A stretch of DNA of 64,000 nt from Amborella trichopoda (Eukaryota; Streptophyta; Magnoliopsida; Amborellales; Amborellaceae), in NCBI RefSeq assembly GCF_000471905.2, contig NW_006499913.1:3350729-3414728 (forward strand), in the 5' to 3' direction. Position 1 is the first letter of the stretch; every line of letters begins with the position of its first letter. The translations under genes were made by a program, and so were the position numbers. A model generated the notes under the pieces. That model saw only the letters and a list, made by a program, of their open reading frames with translations, searched no databases and was not told where the DNA came from. Below, piece by piece: positions 33,401 to 42,942 of the stretch.

Positions 33401-36203
33401 TGATACAGAAAGCATCCACACTGGGGATCTCCACAAGCTTAAACTTTGGCGGGAACTCTATTGGGATGTCAGGACCCTCAGGAATTGGAAGTATTATTGG
33501 GAAGCGTGTGTTTGGCCATAGCTGATCATATGGCTATTGTGATGCTAACAGGGCAGAGGTGGTTGCTCTTTACACTGGTCTCGAGTTATCCTATCTAAGC
33601 ATTTCAGATCCACCAATGGTTGAAGAAGATTATATGAACTTTATCCGATAGGCAAGTAAGGAAAGCCAGGTCCCCAGGAACTTGGCAGATGTTACTGAGG
33701 AGCTTAAGGGTTTGTGTCATGGAAGATAGGTCATCTTTCATCATGTAACGAGGAGGGGAAATGGCTTAGCTGATTCACTGGCCGTGGTCGGTAAGCAAAG
33801 GAAGATCTTTATGTTGGACATGTCTTCTCTTTCCTCCTCTCCTTTCTAAACTCCTGCTATGCCATGTATATCTCAGTTTGTCTACTCCTTCCGTAGCAAC
33901 TTGACACAAACAGCTTCTCATTCGATACTTAACCTTTACAGGGGGGGGGGATGGGAATTCTAGGATTTGATGAGCCAGACTCCTATACCATGTGAATAAT
34001 AATAATAACATGAAGTGGTAGGTAAATTGCAAACTAACTCATTATTGATAAGTTCCACCTCATTGATAAAAAAGGGTATATAAAGCATCTCATGGATAGC
34101 ACCTATGCCATTCAAGCTAAATGTAAAGCTAGTATTAGCATGATCCAGTGGTTTGGACTCATTGAAGAATCAACAAGTATCAGGCAGAGTTCCACAAACG
34201 CTCCATCTTCCCTCTCGTGTAGTGTGCCGACAAGTGTCGACAATTAGACACATACCGCCACGCTCAGACAGGCACCTGGCACATTGTCTTTACATGTCTG
34301 AAAATTCATTGTCCAACACTGCTTGTTGGCACATATATAGGACATGTCTGATATTCAGACACGCAGTGTGGACTGTTTACTTTCTATGAATAAATCTCAC
34401 ATTCACAGGGTTTGAACTCATTATCATTCCAGGCAACATTAAAAGCGCTACCACTGAATCATCAATTTGAATATGTACACTATTTTTTGAGAATGAAAAT
34501 TTTTATTAATTCAAAAGCCACCATGTGGCCCACACCCGTCCTATAAAGAAGGCACCAATCAAAGGAAAGCAAGTCATGAACCTGATCCATATGTCACATT
34601 GACATCAATTTGAATATGTATACTATTAAAACTACACCATACTTAATTAGAGATACAAAGTAACAACATATCACAACACGATACTCAAAAAAGAGAAAAA
34701 AAGTATACTTTAATACATGCACATACATATATTTAAGAATGTATTTAATATGTTATCAACTTATTATCACAAGCATATGTTTATCGATATATTTCATACG
34801 TATTTGTTATTAATTTATTATTATATTGATATGGTCCCACACAGGAAAAAATATCATCCCTTATAAAACATGCTTGTTTTACTTTCTAAAATTTAGATAT
34901 GGTCTATAATCTAATTGTAAATCACCCATTATGGGATTTGAACTTGCACGCTTCAATTTAGAGCGCGTTTGTTTTCTGGAAGACACAATTTCAGAAACCA
35001 CGTCTTCCAGAACTATAGCACTTCCCTCCCAAACCGGTTCGCATGTGTTAAACCAGCATTTTTATGATAGGGAGAAACACATCAAAGCTTCTTTTTTTTT
35101 TTTCCACCTCACAGCTAGCATTGTAAATCTGTGACACATAAGTCAGGATTTCAGTTGGGAATTTCCATACAAAAGGGAAGACCTCATTGAGAAACTAAGT
35201 GATAAGCTTCCACTTCACAAACTGTCACTAATTGATTTCCTAGCTCAGAGCTGGTTGGTACAGTTCTTTAAAGTTTTACCCCCATCCACAACAAGTTGAA
35301 TTTCACATACAAGCAGGGCCAATTTTCTCTAGCTATTGGCCTTGCACCAAATGCTGAATATAATGGCCTGCGTATCTAAACCCGTCACATTGGTAATTCC
35401 ATATCTGAGGAAAGATTACATATGTAATTATTATAGGACAAACCAGTTCACTGGATAGCCAACTTGTTGCAATAATCAGTTGCATAAATTAACGGAACTA
35501 AAACCATTTACTACATGAATACAAATAGTAAATATTAGATCGACAGATAAAATACACAAAATGTCCATAAATGTGCAAAAAGGAGAGGAAAATAATAATA
35601 ATAAATGCCCCGCAAACCAGACAATGACAGTGCTAGAACCAATGATATAACTTCATTATAAATTAAGGTTGAAAAAAACCCATTTATAACTGAGTGCATG
35701 CTCTGAACGCAGCAAATGAAAAAAATCAAAAAGAAATTTTATAAGAAAACTACGGATAGAACAAATATAAGAACAAAAATAAAGAAATAAGAAGGAAGAA
35801 GAAAAACCCATTACAGGACATAGTTTAGTAATAAAAGTAGATAACTGAAAAAGAAACAGGAAAAAACACCTTGGCATGAAATGAAAGGCTATGAAAATAA
35901 TCCACAAGGGCATTGACAACAAAAGAATATCTTTTGTTGATTATTGATAATAAAAATAAAAAAAAAACTGTCAATACCACTCTTTTATAGAAACCACTAA
36001 CAATTTCAAGAAGCCAGTTAGAACATGAAAAGCCAATCATTAATAGAAAGCAGAGAGAGAGAGAGAGAGAGAGATTTTAACAGAGAGAAATGGGAGAAAA
36101 GGCTTACCCTGACATGCTTAGCCTCTGCAGCAAAACCCAAAACAGTAGCCACAACCCCAAGAAAACCAGCAGGTATACACACCATCATAACGTTCTTCTC
36201 CAT
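20865..36203 (-). CDS. DUF1218 four-helix membrane protein
   Basis: The gene has three exons on the minus strand: 36203-36108, 32687-32485 and 21168-20865, with GT-AG borders and a phase that restores Trp100 across the last junction. The product is 200 residues. Membrane segments are visible at about 8-25, 49-69, 90-116 and 138-158. Family landmarks are the CIYPRSPALALGLTAAVAL stretch (43-61), the cysteine cluster GCICC (73-77), the GAALNDQHG motif (113-121), a YCFVVK segment and the C-terminal PVFVPEDTYNRRQ. Plant DUF1218 proteins include the modifying-wall-lignin and VCC-type proteins of the secretory pathway; the biochemical role is not settled, and nothing here decides which branch this is. 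The introns are large (about 3.4 and 11.3 kb) and full of transposons and an RNase H relic. A GA/CT tract lies just upstream of the ATG, next to the second N gap. Confidence 0.9.
22396..23995. mobile_element. hAT-like non-autonomous element (1600 bp) with GATTC-array arms
   Basis: It is flanked by the perfect 8-bp repeat GTCAAATA (22388-22395 and 23996-24003). The ends begin TATAGTTACTCG on the left and TATAGTTGTTGG on the reversed right. Both arms are packed with GATTC or GAATC: I count about 17 in 22396-22800 and about 21 in 23580-23995. The left arm also holds an internal repeat of roughly 110 bp (GATTCTTAGCTACACAA against GATTCTTTGCCACACAA). The centre (22860-23570) is ordinary AT-rich DNA without a transposase. 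The element lies in DUF1218 intron 2. Confidence 0.75.
24004..26095. other. DUF1218 intron 2, unassigned segment
   Basis: AT-rich sequence without a recognisable domain or resolved transposon. A stretch near 24780-24850 (TCAAACTCATGATCTCGGGC) resembles degenerate repeat DNA. I see no gene. Confidence 0.5.
26096..26232. repeat. Short foldback (137 bp), MITE-like hairpin
   Basis: The left arm (ACTCCCAACTTTACATGTCA to GGTCACCCAGC) pairs with the right arm, whose reverse complement gives CCACCCAACTTTACAAGTTA and GAGTCACCCAGC. The loop is about 50 bases. Transcribed as part of the DUF1218 intron it would form a hairpin. A transposon origin is more likely than a microRNA gene. Confidence 0.65.
27259..27776. 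mobile_element. hAT-like MITE (518 bp), copy 2, inverted relative to 2052-2574
   Basis: It is flanked by the perfect 8-bp repeat GTTTGGCC (27251-27258 and 27777-27784). The ends are CATTGTTCGCAAAATC and, reversed, CTGTGTTCGCAGAATC. The reverse complement aligns with the element at 2052-2574 throughout, including AAACAAAACACATTCAAATG-like and GTTGAAAATTAATG phrases. It lies in DUF1218 intron 2. Confidence 0.85.
28012..28223 (+). other. Orphan exon-like open stretch, unknown product
   Basis: A strong pyrimidine tract ending TTCTTCTACAG (to 28011) precedes an open stretch of about 70 codons ending in TAA at 28221-28223. Part of the peptide reads KPEEALGISPSYSTKG and later ASAISQLSETHISLNR. The composition is protein-like rather than low-complexity, and a possible donor (GGGTAACT, GT at about 28168) lies within it. 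I do not recognise the family. It lies in the DUF1218 intron on the opposite strand, directly beside the hAT MITE, with GC-rich pyrimidine DNA upstream (27785-28000). It may be a captured exon or pseudogene fragment. Coding status is unproven. Confidence 0.3.
28826..29335. mobile_element. Foldback Mutator-like MITE (510 bp)
   Basis: It is flanked by the perfect 9-bp repeat TTTATCATA (28817-28825 and 29336-29344). The two halves are imperfect inverted copies for about 230 bp each: GGGAAAATATCTTCATACCC on the left, GGGGAAATACCCTCGTACTC on the reversed right, and further pairs such as ATCTCAATAGACCCAAGG with ATCTCAATAGACTCAAAG. The apex is a CT-rich segment near 29030-29110. There is no coding capacity. 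It lies in DUF1218 intron 2. Confidence 0.83.
29985..30490. mobile_element. Mutator-like MITE (506 bp) with GGATCTA palindromic interior
   Basis: The flanks AACAATCAA (29976-29984) and AAAAATCAA (30491-30499) match at eight of nine positions. The inverted ends extend for about 80 bp (AAATTTAAAAATACCTAAA and TTCATATATTA are present in both arms). The interior contains several variants of GGATCTAATAGATCC followed by ATAGCRG or ATGGCGG. It lies in DUF1218 intron 2. Confidence 0.72.
30500..32480. other. DUF1218 intron 2, part next to exon 2
   Basis: AT-rich intronic DNA. A small plus-strand frame at 30923-31138 and a GT/CA-rich patch at 31920-31990 show nothing recognisable. The last bases lead into the exon 2 donor at 32484. 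Confidence 0.5.
33439..33825 (+). pseudogene. RNase H-like domain remnant of a LINE-type retroelement (in DUF1218 intron 1)
   Basis: Read on the plus strand it gives LNFGGNSIGMSGPSGIGSII, then a stop, then DANRAEVVALYTGLELS, another stop, and finally FHHVTRRGNGLADSLAVVG. These are the first, middle and last blocks of the plant RVT_3/RNase H domain. The first catalytic aspartate (NFDG in functional copies) is a glycine here. With at least two in-frame stops it is dead. It is antisense to the DUF1218 gene. Confidence 0.7.
34400..34466 (-). repeat. tRNA-like (SINE head) sequence with A- and B-box resemblance
   Basis: On the minus strand TTCAGTGGTAGCGC resembles a tRNA D-arm/A box, and about 30 bases later GAGTTCAAACCC resembles a B box. 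There is no foldable acceptor stem, so a functional tRNA is not claimed. Confidence 0.3.
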
Positions 36204-36223
36204 TTCTTCTCACCAAAAAACAC

Positions 36224-36228
<5 letters not shown>

Positions 36229-36279
<51 letters not shown>

Positions 36280-36452
36280 TCTCTCTTCTCGTTACGTACG
36301 TCGTCGTANNNNNNNNNNNNNNNNNNNNNNNNNNNNNNNNNNNNNNNNNNNNNNNNNNNNNNNNNNNNNNNNNNNNNNNNNNNNNNNNNNNNNNNNNNNN
36401 NNNNNNNNNNNNNNNNNNNNNNNNNNNNNNNNNNNNNNNNNNNNNNNNNNAA

Positions 36453-36490
<38 letters not shown>

Positions 36491-36549
36491 TGTGTAGTAC
36501 GTACTCTCTACTACTCACTACTAACTACTCTCTCTACTCTACTAATAGA

Positions 36550-36597
<48 letters not shown>

Positions 36598-36600
36598 AAT
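36229..36600. repeat. (CT)n tracts around the second gap, upstream of the DUF1218 start codon
   Basis: CT runs are at about 36229-36286, 36457-36487 and 36549-36592. They lie on the GA-strand side of the DUF1218 5' leader or promoter. Confidence 0.9.
36309..36450. other. Assembly gap (142 N)
   Basis: The run of N is bordered by (CT)n and ACGTACGTCGTCGTA on the left and ACTACTCTCTC on the right. It lies about 100 bp upstream of the DUF1218 start codon. Confidence 0.99.
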
Positions 36601-37992
36601 TAGGAGGAATCTTGTCCAAGTTTAGTCAAGAAATTTCAGAGTCTAAAAATCTGCAAAAAGTGGTGCAAAGAACGGGGGTTGCTTCGCGTTCAATACGCCA
36701 ATTGTGGTCGGGTCTATACGAAATAAAGGGCAGTAAACGCATCGAAGAATATGACCAAATAATTCCCTCTTTATTTGAGAAATGGCACAACACACCAAAA
36801 ATTCTGAAAGAACCAATATACCCCTATAATTTGCAAGGATATATCATCATGCCCCATCACAACAGCCCAAAGGCCAAAGCTCTCTCTAATGGCCCGTGGT
36901 GCTGTCGGCGGGCCCTGAATATCCAAAGTCGAGATCTGGGCCTTTTATAGAGCGCGGGTCATGATTCAACGCCTGCCACCTTAACCGGAGCCCTGACATT
37001 AGGTCGACAGTCCCTAATTATACAATGATTTTAGTTTAAAATTGTGAAAAGGAGCGGCATCGGCCCTGGTAGGCATTGAAGGCCCAGCCACCGATGGGCC
37101 GTGTCCAAGCCCCTTCATACAGCCGGCCAGGCTTGCCCGGACATGCATCGAAGGCCTGTTAGCTTAGCAGGCTAGACCAAGTTCTACTCCCAACCTGCTC
37201 TTATGTCAATATTTGGAAAAAAAAATTTATTATTTTAGATAGTTATTAAAAACTGTGACTAATTTGAGTCATATTTTATGTAATTTTCAAATTAATATCA
37301 AAACTAGAATCCCTTGTCAAAATTTATGGCAATCAAGGGCAAAGAGTATCACCTCTCCCTCCTTTCCTCTCTCTTTGATTAGGCAAACTTTCGATATTAT
37401 ATAATGAGTAATGATCCTATAAGACCCTCTTTCATTATGTATGTAAGACCTCAAAGGATCACCATTAAAGTTGATACGGATATTTAAAAAAGTTATCCCA
37501 TAAATGTAAGACTTGATTTTTCTATAGATCCATACCAAACTTAATGGTTGATCCTTTAAGGTCCTACACACATGGATGAAGAAAGATCCTATAGAATCAT
37601 TTCTCTTATATAATATAATTATACAAAATATGGCCATTTTACCCAACTAACGCTGATAAAGGGCCCTCATGTGCCACACGCATTTGCCTCTACACTGCTG
37701 AGGAAAATGTCACTTAAATCTAAAAAAAAATAGTCCTAAACCTTCAAAATAGGCTAATTTAATTTTTTTTTAATTGTTCAATTTTCTTTTTGGATATCAT
37801 GAGTTACAAATTCGTGGATCAAAAGGGGAATGAAATGGGAGTAACTTAGAATATATTTTAAATCCTATTCCACGAAAAAGGAGGGTGGACTCATGTGTTT
37901 GAGAATACAAAATAAACTTTTTCCATGTGGGAATCCTCTCTCTAAGTATATCCTCAAACACAACATGAATTGAAAAATTTACATATGATATT
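36601..37992. other. Upstream region of DUF1218, no gene called
   Basis: An open stretch to 36950 starts only at a TTG and has no known domain. GGGCC and GGCCC words (36890-36950) could be site II-like promoter elements for the minus-strand gene. A GC-rich repeat-like patch occupies 37030-37200. The rest is AT-rich. Confidence 0.4.
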
Positions 37993-39171
37993 AAATTACG
38001 GGTGGCACTCCCTCTCACGGGGATTTTTTTTTTTCCAAGTTATCTCTATCCGGTAATTCAAACACTGGACAAATGAAGTTTATATCGTACAAAAAAAAAC
38101 AGCTGTCTGATGTTCGAAATACCAGACAACTTTCCGTCCTTAAGGTTTTTAACATTTGTTGTCCGGTATTCAAAATACTGAACAACTCTATCTGTCTGTG
38201 ATAAAGTTAAAGAGAGAAAGATCGGAAGCTAAAGAACCAGTAAGATGGGTCTCAATTAAAGCTTGAGAAATTTGCAAATGGGGCTTGGGGCAAGAGATCG
38301 GAGAACTTCTGGTCGAGAGAGAAAATGGGTAGTAAGGATTGGACTCTCTTTCATGCTTTTCTCGGAATTGGGTTTTGGATTCTCTCTTGTTTCCTGCTTT
38401 TCTTTGAAGTGAGTTTTGAACTCTTTCTCTCTCGGTTTGGGCTTTTGCACTCACAACTACAGACCATCCATTCAATGAGGTTGTGGTAAGTGCGTCATGA
38501 CTAGAGCTAAAATTTAAACTAAAATTTCTCAAACATCGAAATACTCCTCCTGGTTGCATTTATTACAGCAAAGCTTTCGTAATTCCATGGTTGGGCATTT
38601 CTTGTGTTACACTGATTATTAAGTTTCTGTTTCGCAGCAGTATGCACGTCCTCTAGGGGTCCATCCATGGAGTAGGCGTTTGTCGTTCTTGATTAGCAGA
38701 GCTAGAAAGATTGACGAAGGGAATAATTTCAATGTCTCCCATGCTCTTTGACTATCGCTTTACAACCCAGTTGAATCAAGCCATTGTTGGCCCTGTTCCT
38801 CTATTACTCCTTCCGTCTAAGCAACCCAAGTATTCTTGTGGGGCTTTTTCATGGCTCTCCTTTGTTAGCTCAGAGAAATGGGAATTTGGTTTTTTGGTTT
38901 CCGGTCATCTCCTTGACTGTGGGGAGAGAGCATGAGAGAGCGAGAGGTTGAGAAAGAGGTAGATGGTTTGGGGGAAGAGAGAGCGTAAGAGAGATTATTT
39001 AAAAGTTTACTGGGTCATGATGTTTGAAGAGAGAGGGCTTGCAGTTTTTGGAAATAGCATATAGCCGTCCAGTATTTATATAAACTCTACATATCCGGTG
39101 TTCGAATTACAAGACAGAGGTAACTTAGATTAGAAAAAAAAAACCCGTGAGAGGGATGCCACCCGTAATTT
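37993..39171. mobile_element. Long-terminal-inverted-repeat DNA element (1179 bp)
   Basis: The ends AAATTACGGGTGGCA and, reversed, AAATTACGGGTGGCA are identical for 15 bases. The similarity continues with CCCTCTCACGGG, a T-run and GTTATCTCT against GTTACCTCT, for about 70 bp. Subterminal phrases such as TCCGGTATTCAAAATACTG recur inside both ends. The interior includes an intron-acceptor-like TTTCTGTTTCGCAG followed by an open stretch beginning QYARPLGVHPWSRR, hinting at captured host sequence. No target duplication was found at the borders I assigned, so the superfamily is open. Confidence 0.65.
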
Positions 39172-40061
39172 GAGACAAACACTGGTATTTACATCATTTG
39201 AGGCACTTAATACAAAAAGATGTGTGCTTTCATTCTTAACCCTGACAAAATATGGGTATTTACATCATTTGAGGCATTTAAGAAGGGCCTAATTGCTTGT
39301 TTCCTAATGAGAACATAGCCAACTTGGGAATTTTCTAACAATGATTATGAGAATATATCTAAGTGAAATTAGTCTTATATACCAACCATTCTAATACTAC
39401 AATGGTTTCAATGACTGTTCAACCATTTAAGTGATAGTTTGATTTCTCTGCATTTTTCTTTTTGTATCATGTAAATACAGCAAGGAGCCTCTCTCTGTTT
39501 CTCTCTTACTTCGCTTTTTTGGGAAAAGTTTTGTAGAGAGAGAGAGTTGTCGCCTTTTTGAGTGGTTTAGTAGGTGTGGAGAAGTTGGAAAATGAGAAAG
39601 GCGTGTTCACTTTGCAATGCTTACAGTTACATTGCTGACCAACTTTTTTAATACACAGCATGCTGCTAAGTCATTCTCATGAAAAATTTAAAGGCAGATT
39701 TTCTGTATAGCTTCTAAATAGACAATGCTTACTGTATTGGGAACCATTAAGTGCCTTCATGAAAAAGAAAAAGAAGAGTGGGTACCACTCTAGAGATTGA
39801 AACTATGTTGTAGCCACTAATTCCCTTCCATTGAAAAGGAAAAAATAAAAAGAGAAAGCTTTTCTCACATAAGCACATCGTTCTCATGTACATATTATTT
39901 TAACTTCTATAAGTACGCAATGATTTAGAGTGTTAGAGAAATTTTTCACAAAGATGTAAAAAAAATTTTGTGAAAGTATTTTCATGTGAAAAAAATCCTT
40001 AATATAATTAAGTACAGGAGTTTTTTCAAATTAATTGGTTGTCAATTGGTGAGAAAAAGTG

Positions 40062-40430
40062 CTCTTAGACCGATTGGTGTGAAAGAAACGCTACGATTAA
40101 GTAGATGGGTGAATTCTAATGCTTTTATGAATGGATCTTCACGCGCACCATATATGCCCATTATAAAAGCCCATGATCATGATTCCATCTCTGAAAAACA
40201 TGCTCTAAGACCAATTGGGGTGAAAAAAACTCTAGGATTATGAAAATACTTTTGCGAAAGTATCTTCACGCATACCATATATGCCCTAATATAAATGCCC
40301 ATGATCATGATTCCATCTCTCTGGATTCCATGTTCGTCGCAAGCATAAGACACTCTCTCTCGATTACCTGAGGATTGATAGCAGCATAGGATTCTCTCTC
40401 TCTTTCTCTCACCTAAGGATTGATAGCAGC
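40062..40430. repeat. Tandem duplications ahead of the PPR gene
   Basis: A unit of about 140 bp with GACCGATTGGTGTGAAAGAA, CACCATATATGCCC and GCCCATGATCATGATTCC at 40062-40193 is repeated at 40202-40320. A shorter phrase (GAGGATTGATAGCAGCATAGG against AAGGATTGATAGCAGCGTAGG) is duplicated at about 40370-40430. Confidence 0.82.
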
Positions 40431-40630
40431 GTAGGACTTTCTCTGTCTCTCTCTGCTAAAAGACTATCAGCGCATAGCCATAAAGCTCCATGGTTATGAT
40501 CCATCACATGAATCCTTTATTGTTTTCCTCAACCCATTGATTTTGTTGCTCCCTGCTTTTTCTCCTCCACTGCATGAATTATCATCACATGCTTCTTCCT
40601 TAAAATTCTCCACCACCCCAACACAAATAC

Positions 40631-42769
40631 ATGAAAAGACATTTACTAGAATGTCTCAAGCTCCACACCCACATCATAAAAACCAGCCTCCCCACAACGA
40701 TTTTCACCTATAACCAGCTCATAGAAGTGTACTTTAAGAACACTTACATCGGCGAAGCTCGCCAATTGTTCAATGAAATGCCACAAAAAAATGTTTTCTC
40801 ATGGAACACCATGATCAATGGCTACATCAAGAACACCAATCTATTGGATGCCCAATTTCTCTTTGATTTGGCCCCTGAAAGAGACACTGTAACTTACAAT
40901 TCTCTTTTATCTGGTTATTCTCACAATGGCTTCTCAACAGAAGCTCTTAATATGTTTAAAAGAATGCACAAAGATGGTGTTCATATGGATGAGTTCAGCT
41001 TCACTACCATGCTCAATTTAGCTGCAAATTTAGTGGTTTTATGCTATGGAGTACAAGTCCATTCTTGTATGATAAAGACACGGAATATTGGCAAAGATGG
41101 GTTCTCGAAGAGCTCTCTCATCCATATGTATGCGAAGTGCTCCGGTTTGGAGGAAGCAAGAAGAGCTTTCGACGATCATGGATACAGTGAAAACTTTCTA
41201 CACGCCGTAGAGAGAGAAACTAGCGCAAGACCAATGATCAAAGCTTTCGATGAGGATAAAGAGAGAGAAAACTCATCAGCCACTGAGAGACAAACTAGTA
41301 AGAGAGAACTCATGAGCTCCAATGTTATGCTCGCTGCTTATTTTCATGAGGGAGAATTAGACATGGGTTTCAATTTTTTCTCAAGCATGGCTCACCACGA
41401 TACTGTAACATGGAACACTGTCATTACTGGGTACTTTCAAAATGGCCATGGAGAAACATCTCTGGAACTCTTTGCCAAAATGGTACAAGAAGGAGTCAAG
41501 CTCAATGCCCATAGTTTAGCCAATGTTCTCAGTGCCTGTGCAAGTCTAAAGGCCTTGAAACATGGGAGAGAAACCCATGGTTGGGTCCTTAAAAATGGCT
41601 ATGAAATGAACTCATTCATAAGCAACAGCCTGGTTGATATGTACTGTAAATGCTTCAGATTACAACAAGCAGAGCTCATATACACCAGAATTTGTCCAGA
41701 AAATGGATTTGCTTCCACTTCATTGATCATGGGCTACGCGCAAACAGGCAAATTAGACAAAGCTCGCCGAATTTTTTATTCTCTAACCAACCAAAATATT
41801 GCTTCGTGGACAGCTATGATCTCAGGATATGTAAAAATCCAACAATCTAAAGCTTCCCTCAACTTTTTTTGGGACTTTTTGCAGAGTGAAAAAACCACCC
41901 CAGATCAACTAATGCTGATCTCAGTGCTATCTGCTTGTGCAATGCAAGCAAATTTAGAAAAGGGCAAGCAAATCCATGCTTATATAATAAGAAATGGAAT
42001 AGAGATCGAAGAGAAATTGGGCACTGAGCTAATCGATATGTATGCAAAATCGGGCCAAATTGGGTATGCCAAAGAGGTTTTCCAGCAGTTACCCATTAGA
42101 GATGTGCCTCTGTACAATGCCATGATCGCAGGACTTGGACATCATGGACGCGAAATGGAAGCTATCCAGCTCTTTCAAGAGATGGAAAATATTGGAATCC
42201 AGCCAAATGGTGTCACATTTATTGCACTCCTCTCTGCTTGTAGGCATGCAGGATTACTGAATTCTGGGCAAAAATACTTTAATTCAATGGTTCAAGGCTA
42301 TACCATAACACCAGAATCTAGCCACTATGCAAGCATGATTGACCTTTTGGGGCGAGCGAATCAATTAGAGCAGGCAGTTTTGCTAGTTAGAAAGAGTAAA
42401 GGATCCAATGGGTTAGACCCAATTGTTATGGGGGCTCTAATTGAAGCTTGTAAGAGGAATGCAGACTCCAAATTAGCTAAAGAGCTGGAGGAGGAACTTT
42501 TAAGGGTAGATCCACAGAATGGGGCAAGATATGTTCAGTTGGCCAATGTTTACGCGGCAGAGGGGAAATGGGGTGAGATGGGAAGGATAAGGAGGAAGAT
42601 GAAAGAGAGAGACGTGGTCAAAAGTGCAGGGTGCAGTTGGATTTATGTGAGGAACAGAGAGCACATTTTCACTGCTGGAGATAGAACACATACAGAGGCA
42701 GAGGCAATTTACAAATTGTTAGCCAATCTGAATAAAGAAATGAAAGCTTTTGATACAATTTCTACATAA
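40631..42769 (+). CDS. Pentatricopeptide repeat protein, PLS class with E domain
   Basis: This is a single uninterrupted frame of 712 codons. PPR proteins of this class bind organellar RNA in a sequence-specific way, usually for C-to-U editing, in mitochondria or plastids. Repeat landmarks are KNVFSWNTMINGY (about residue 53), RDTVTYNSLLSGY (84), HDTVTWNTVITGY (255), QNIASWTAMISGY (387) and RDVPLYNAMIAGL (490), spaced by HSxMIK, LIDMYAKSG and LLSACRHAG segments. The C-terminal E/E+ region includes YVQLANVYAAEGKWGEM, then GCSWIYVRNREHIFTAGD. There is no DYW deaminase domain. The layout most resembles the Arabidopsis E-class protein At3g18840, from memory of that family. An unusual charged, repeat-free insert (about 181-231, with RETSARP and RQTSKREL) splits two repeats. 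No clear targeting peptide is seen: the first residues run straight into a repeat, so the true start could lie slightly upstream. Confidence 0.94.
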   Translation: MKRHLLECLKLHTHIIKTSLPTTIFTYNQLIEVYFKNTYIGEARQLFNEMPQKNVFSWNTMINGYIKNTNLLDAQFLFDLAPERDTVTYNSLLSGYSHNGFSTEALNMFKRMHKDGVHMDEFSFTTMLNLAANLVVLCYGVQVHSCMIKTRNIGKDGFSKSSLIHMYAKCSGLEEARRAFDDHGYSENFLHAVERETSARPMIKAFDEDKERENSSATERQTSKRELMSSNVMLAAYFHEGELDMGFNFFSSMAHHDTVTWNTVITGYFQNGHGETSLELFAKMVQEGVKLNAHSLANVLSACASLKALKHGRETHGWVLKNGYEMNSFISNSLVDMYCKCFRLQQAELIYTRICPENGFASTSLIMGYAQTGKLDKARRIFYSLTNQNIASWTAMISGYVKIQQSKASLNFFWDFLQSEKTTPDQLMLISVLSACAMQANLEKGKQIHAYIIRNGIEIEEKLGTELIDMYAKSGQIGYAKEVFQQLPIRDVPLYNAMIAGLGHHGREMEAIQLFQEMENIGIQPNGVTFIALLSACRHAGLLNSGQKYFNSMVQGYTITPESSHYASMIDLLGRANQLEQAVLLVRKSKGSNGLDPIVMGALIEACKRNADSKLAKELEEELLRVDPQNGARYVQLANVYAAEGKWGEMGRIRRKMKERDVVKSAGCSWIYVRNREHIFTAGDRTHTEAEAIYKLLANLNKEMKAFDTIST

Positions 42770-42852
42770 CTTATAAGGAAAATGCACAGAATGGAAGTCT
42801 TCTATACAATTTCCACGCAAATTAAAAAAACAAATCGAGGAGAATAAGATTT

Positions 42853-42942
42853 AACTTTCCTGAGGCTACAAGTCTAAGGCTCATAAGCAAGTTATTTAAG
42901 TTTTCTGAGGCTACAAGTCGAAGGTTCATAAGCAAGTTGTGT
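42853..42942. repeat. 47-bp tandem duplication after the PPR gene
   Basis: CTGAGGCTACAAGTC and TCATAAGCAAGTT appear in order at about 42860-42892 and 42906-42938. Confidence 0.85.

Noticed and set aside
36612..36950. Open stretch of 112 codons upstream of the DUF1218 gene
   Set aside because: It begins only at a TTG, shows no known domain and lies in promoter-like DNA of the opposite strand.
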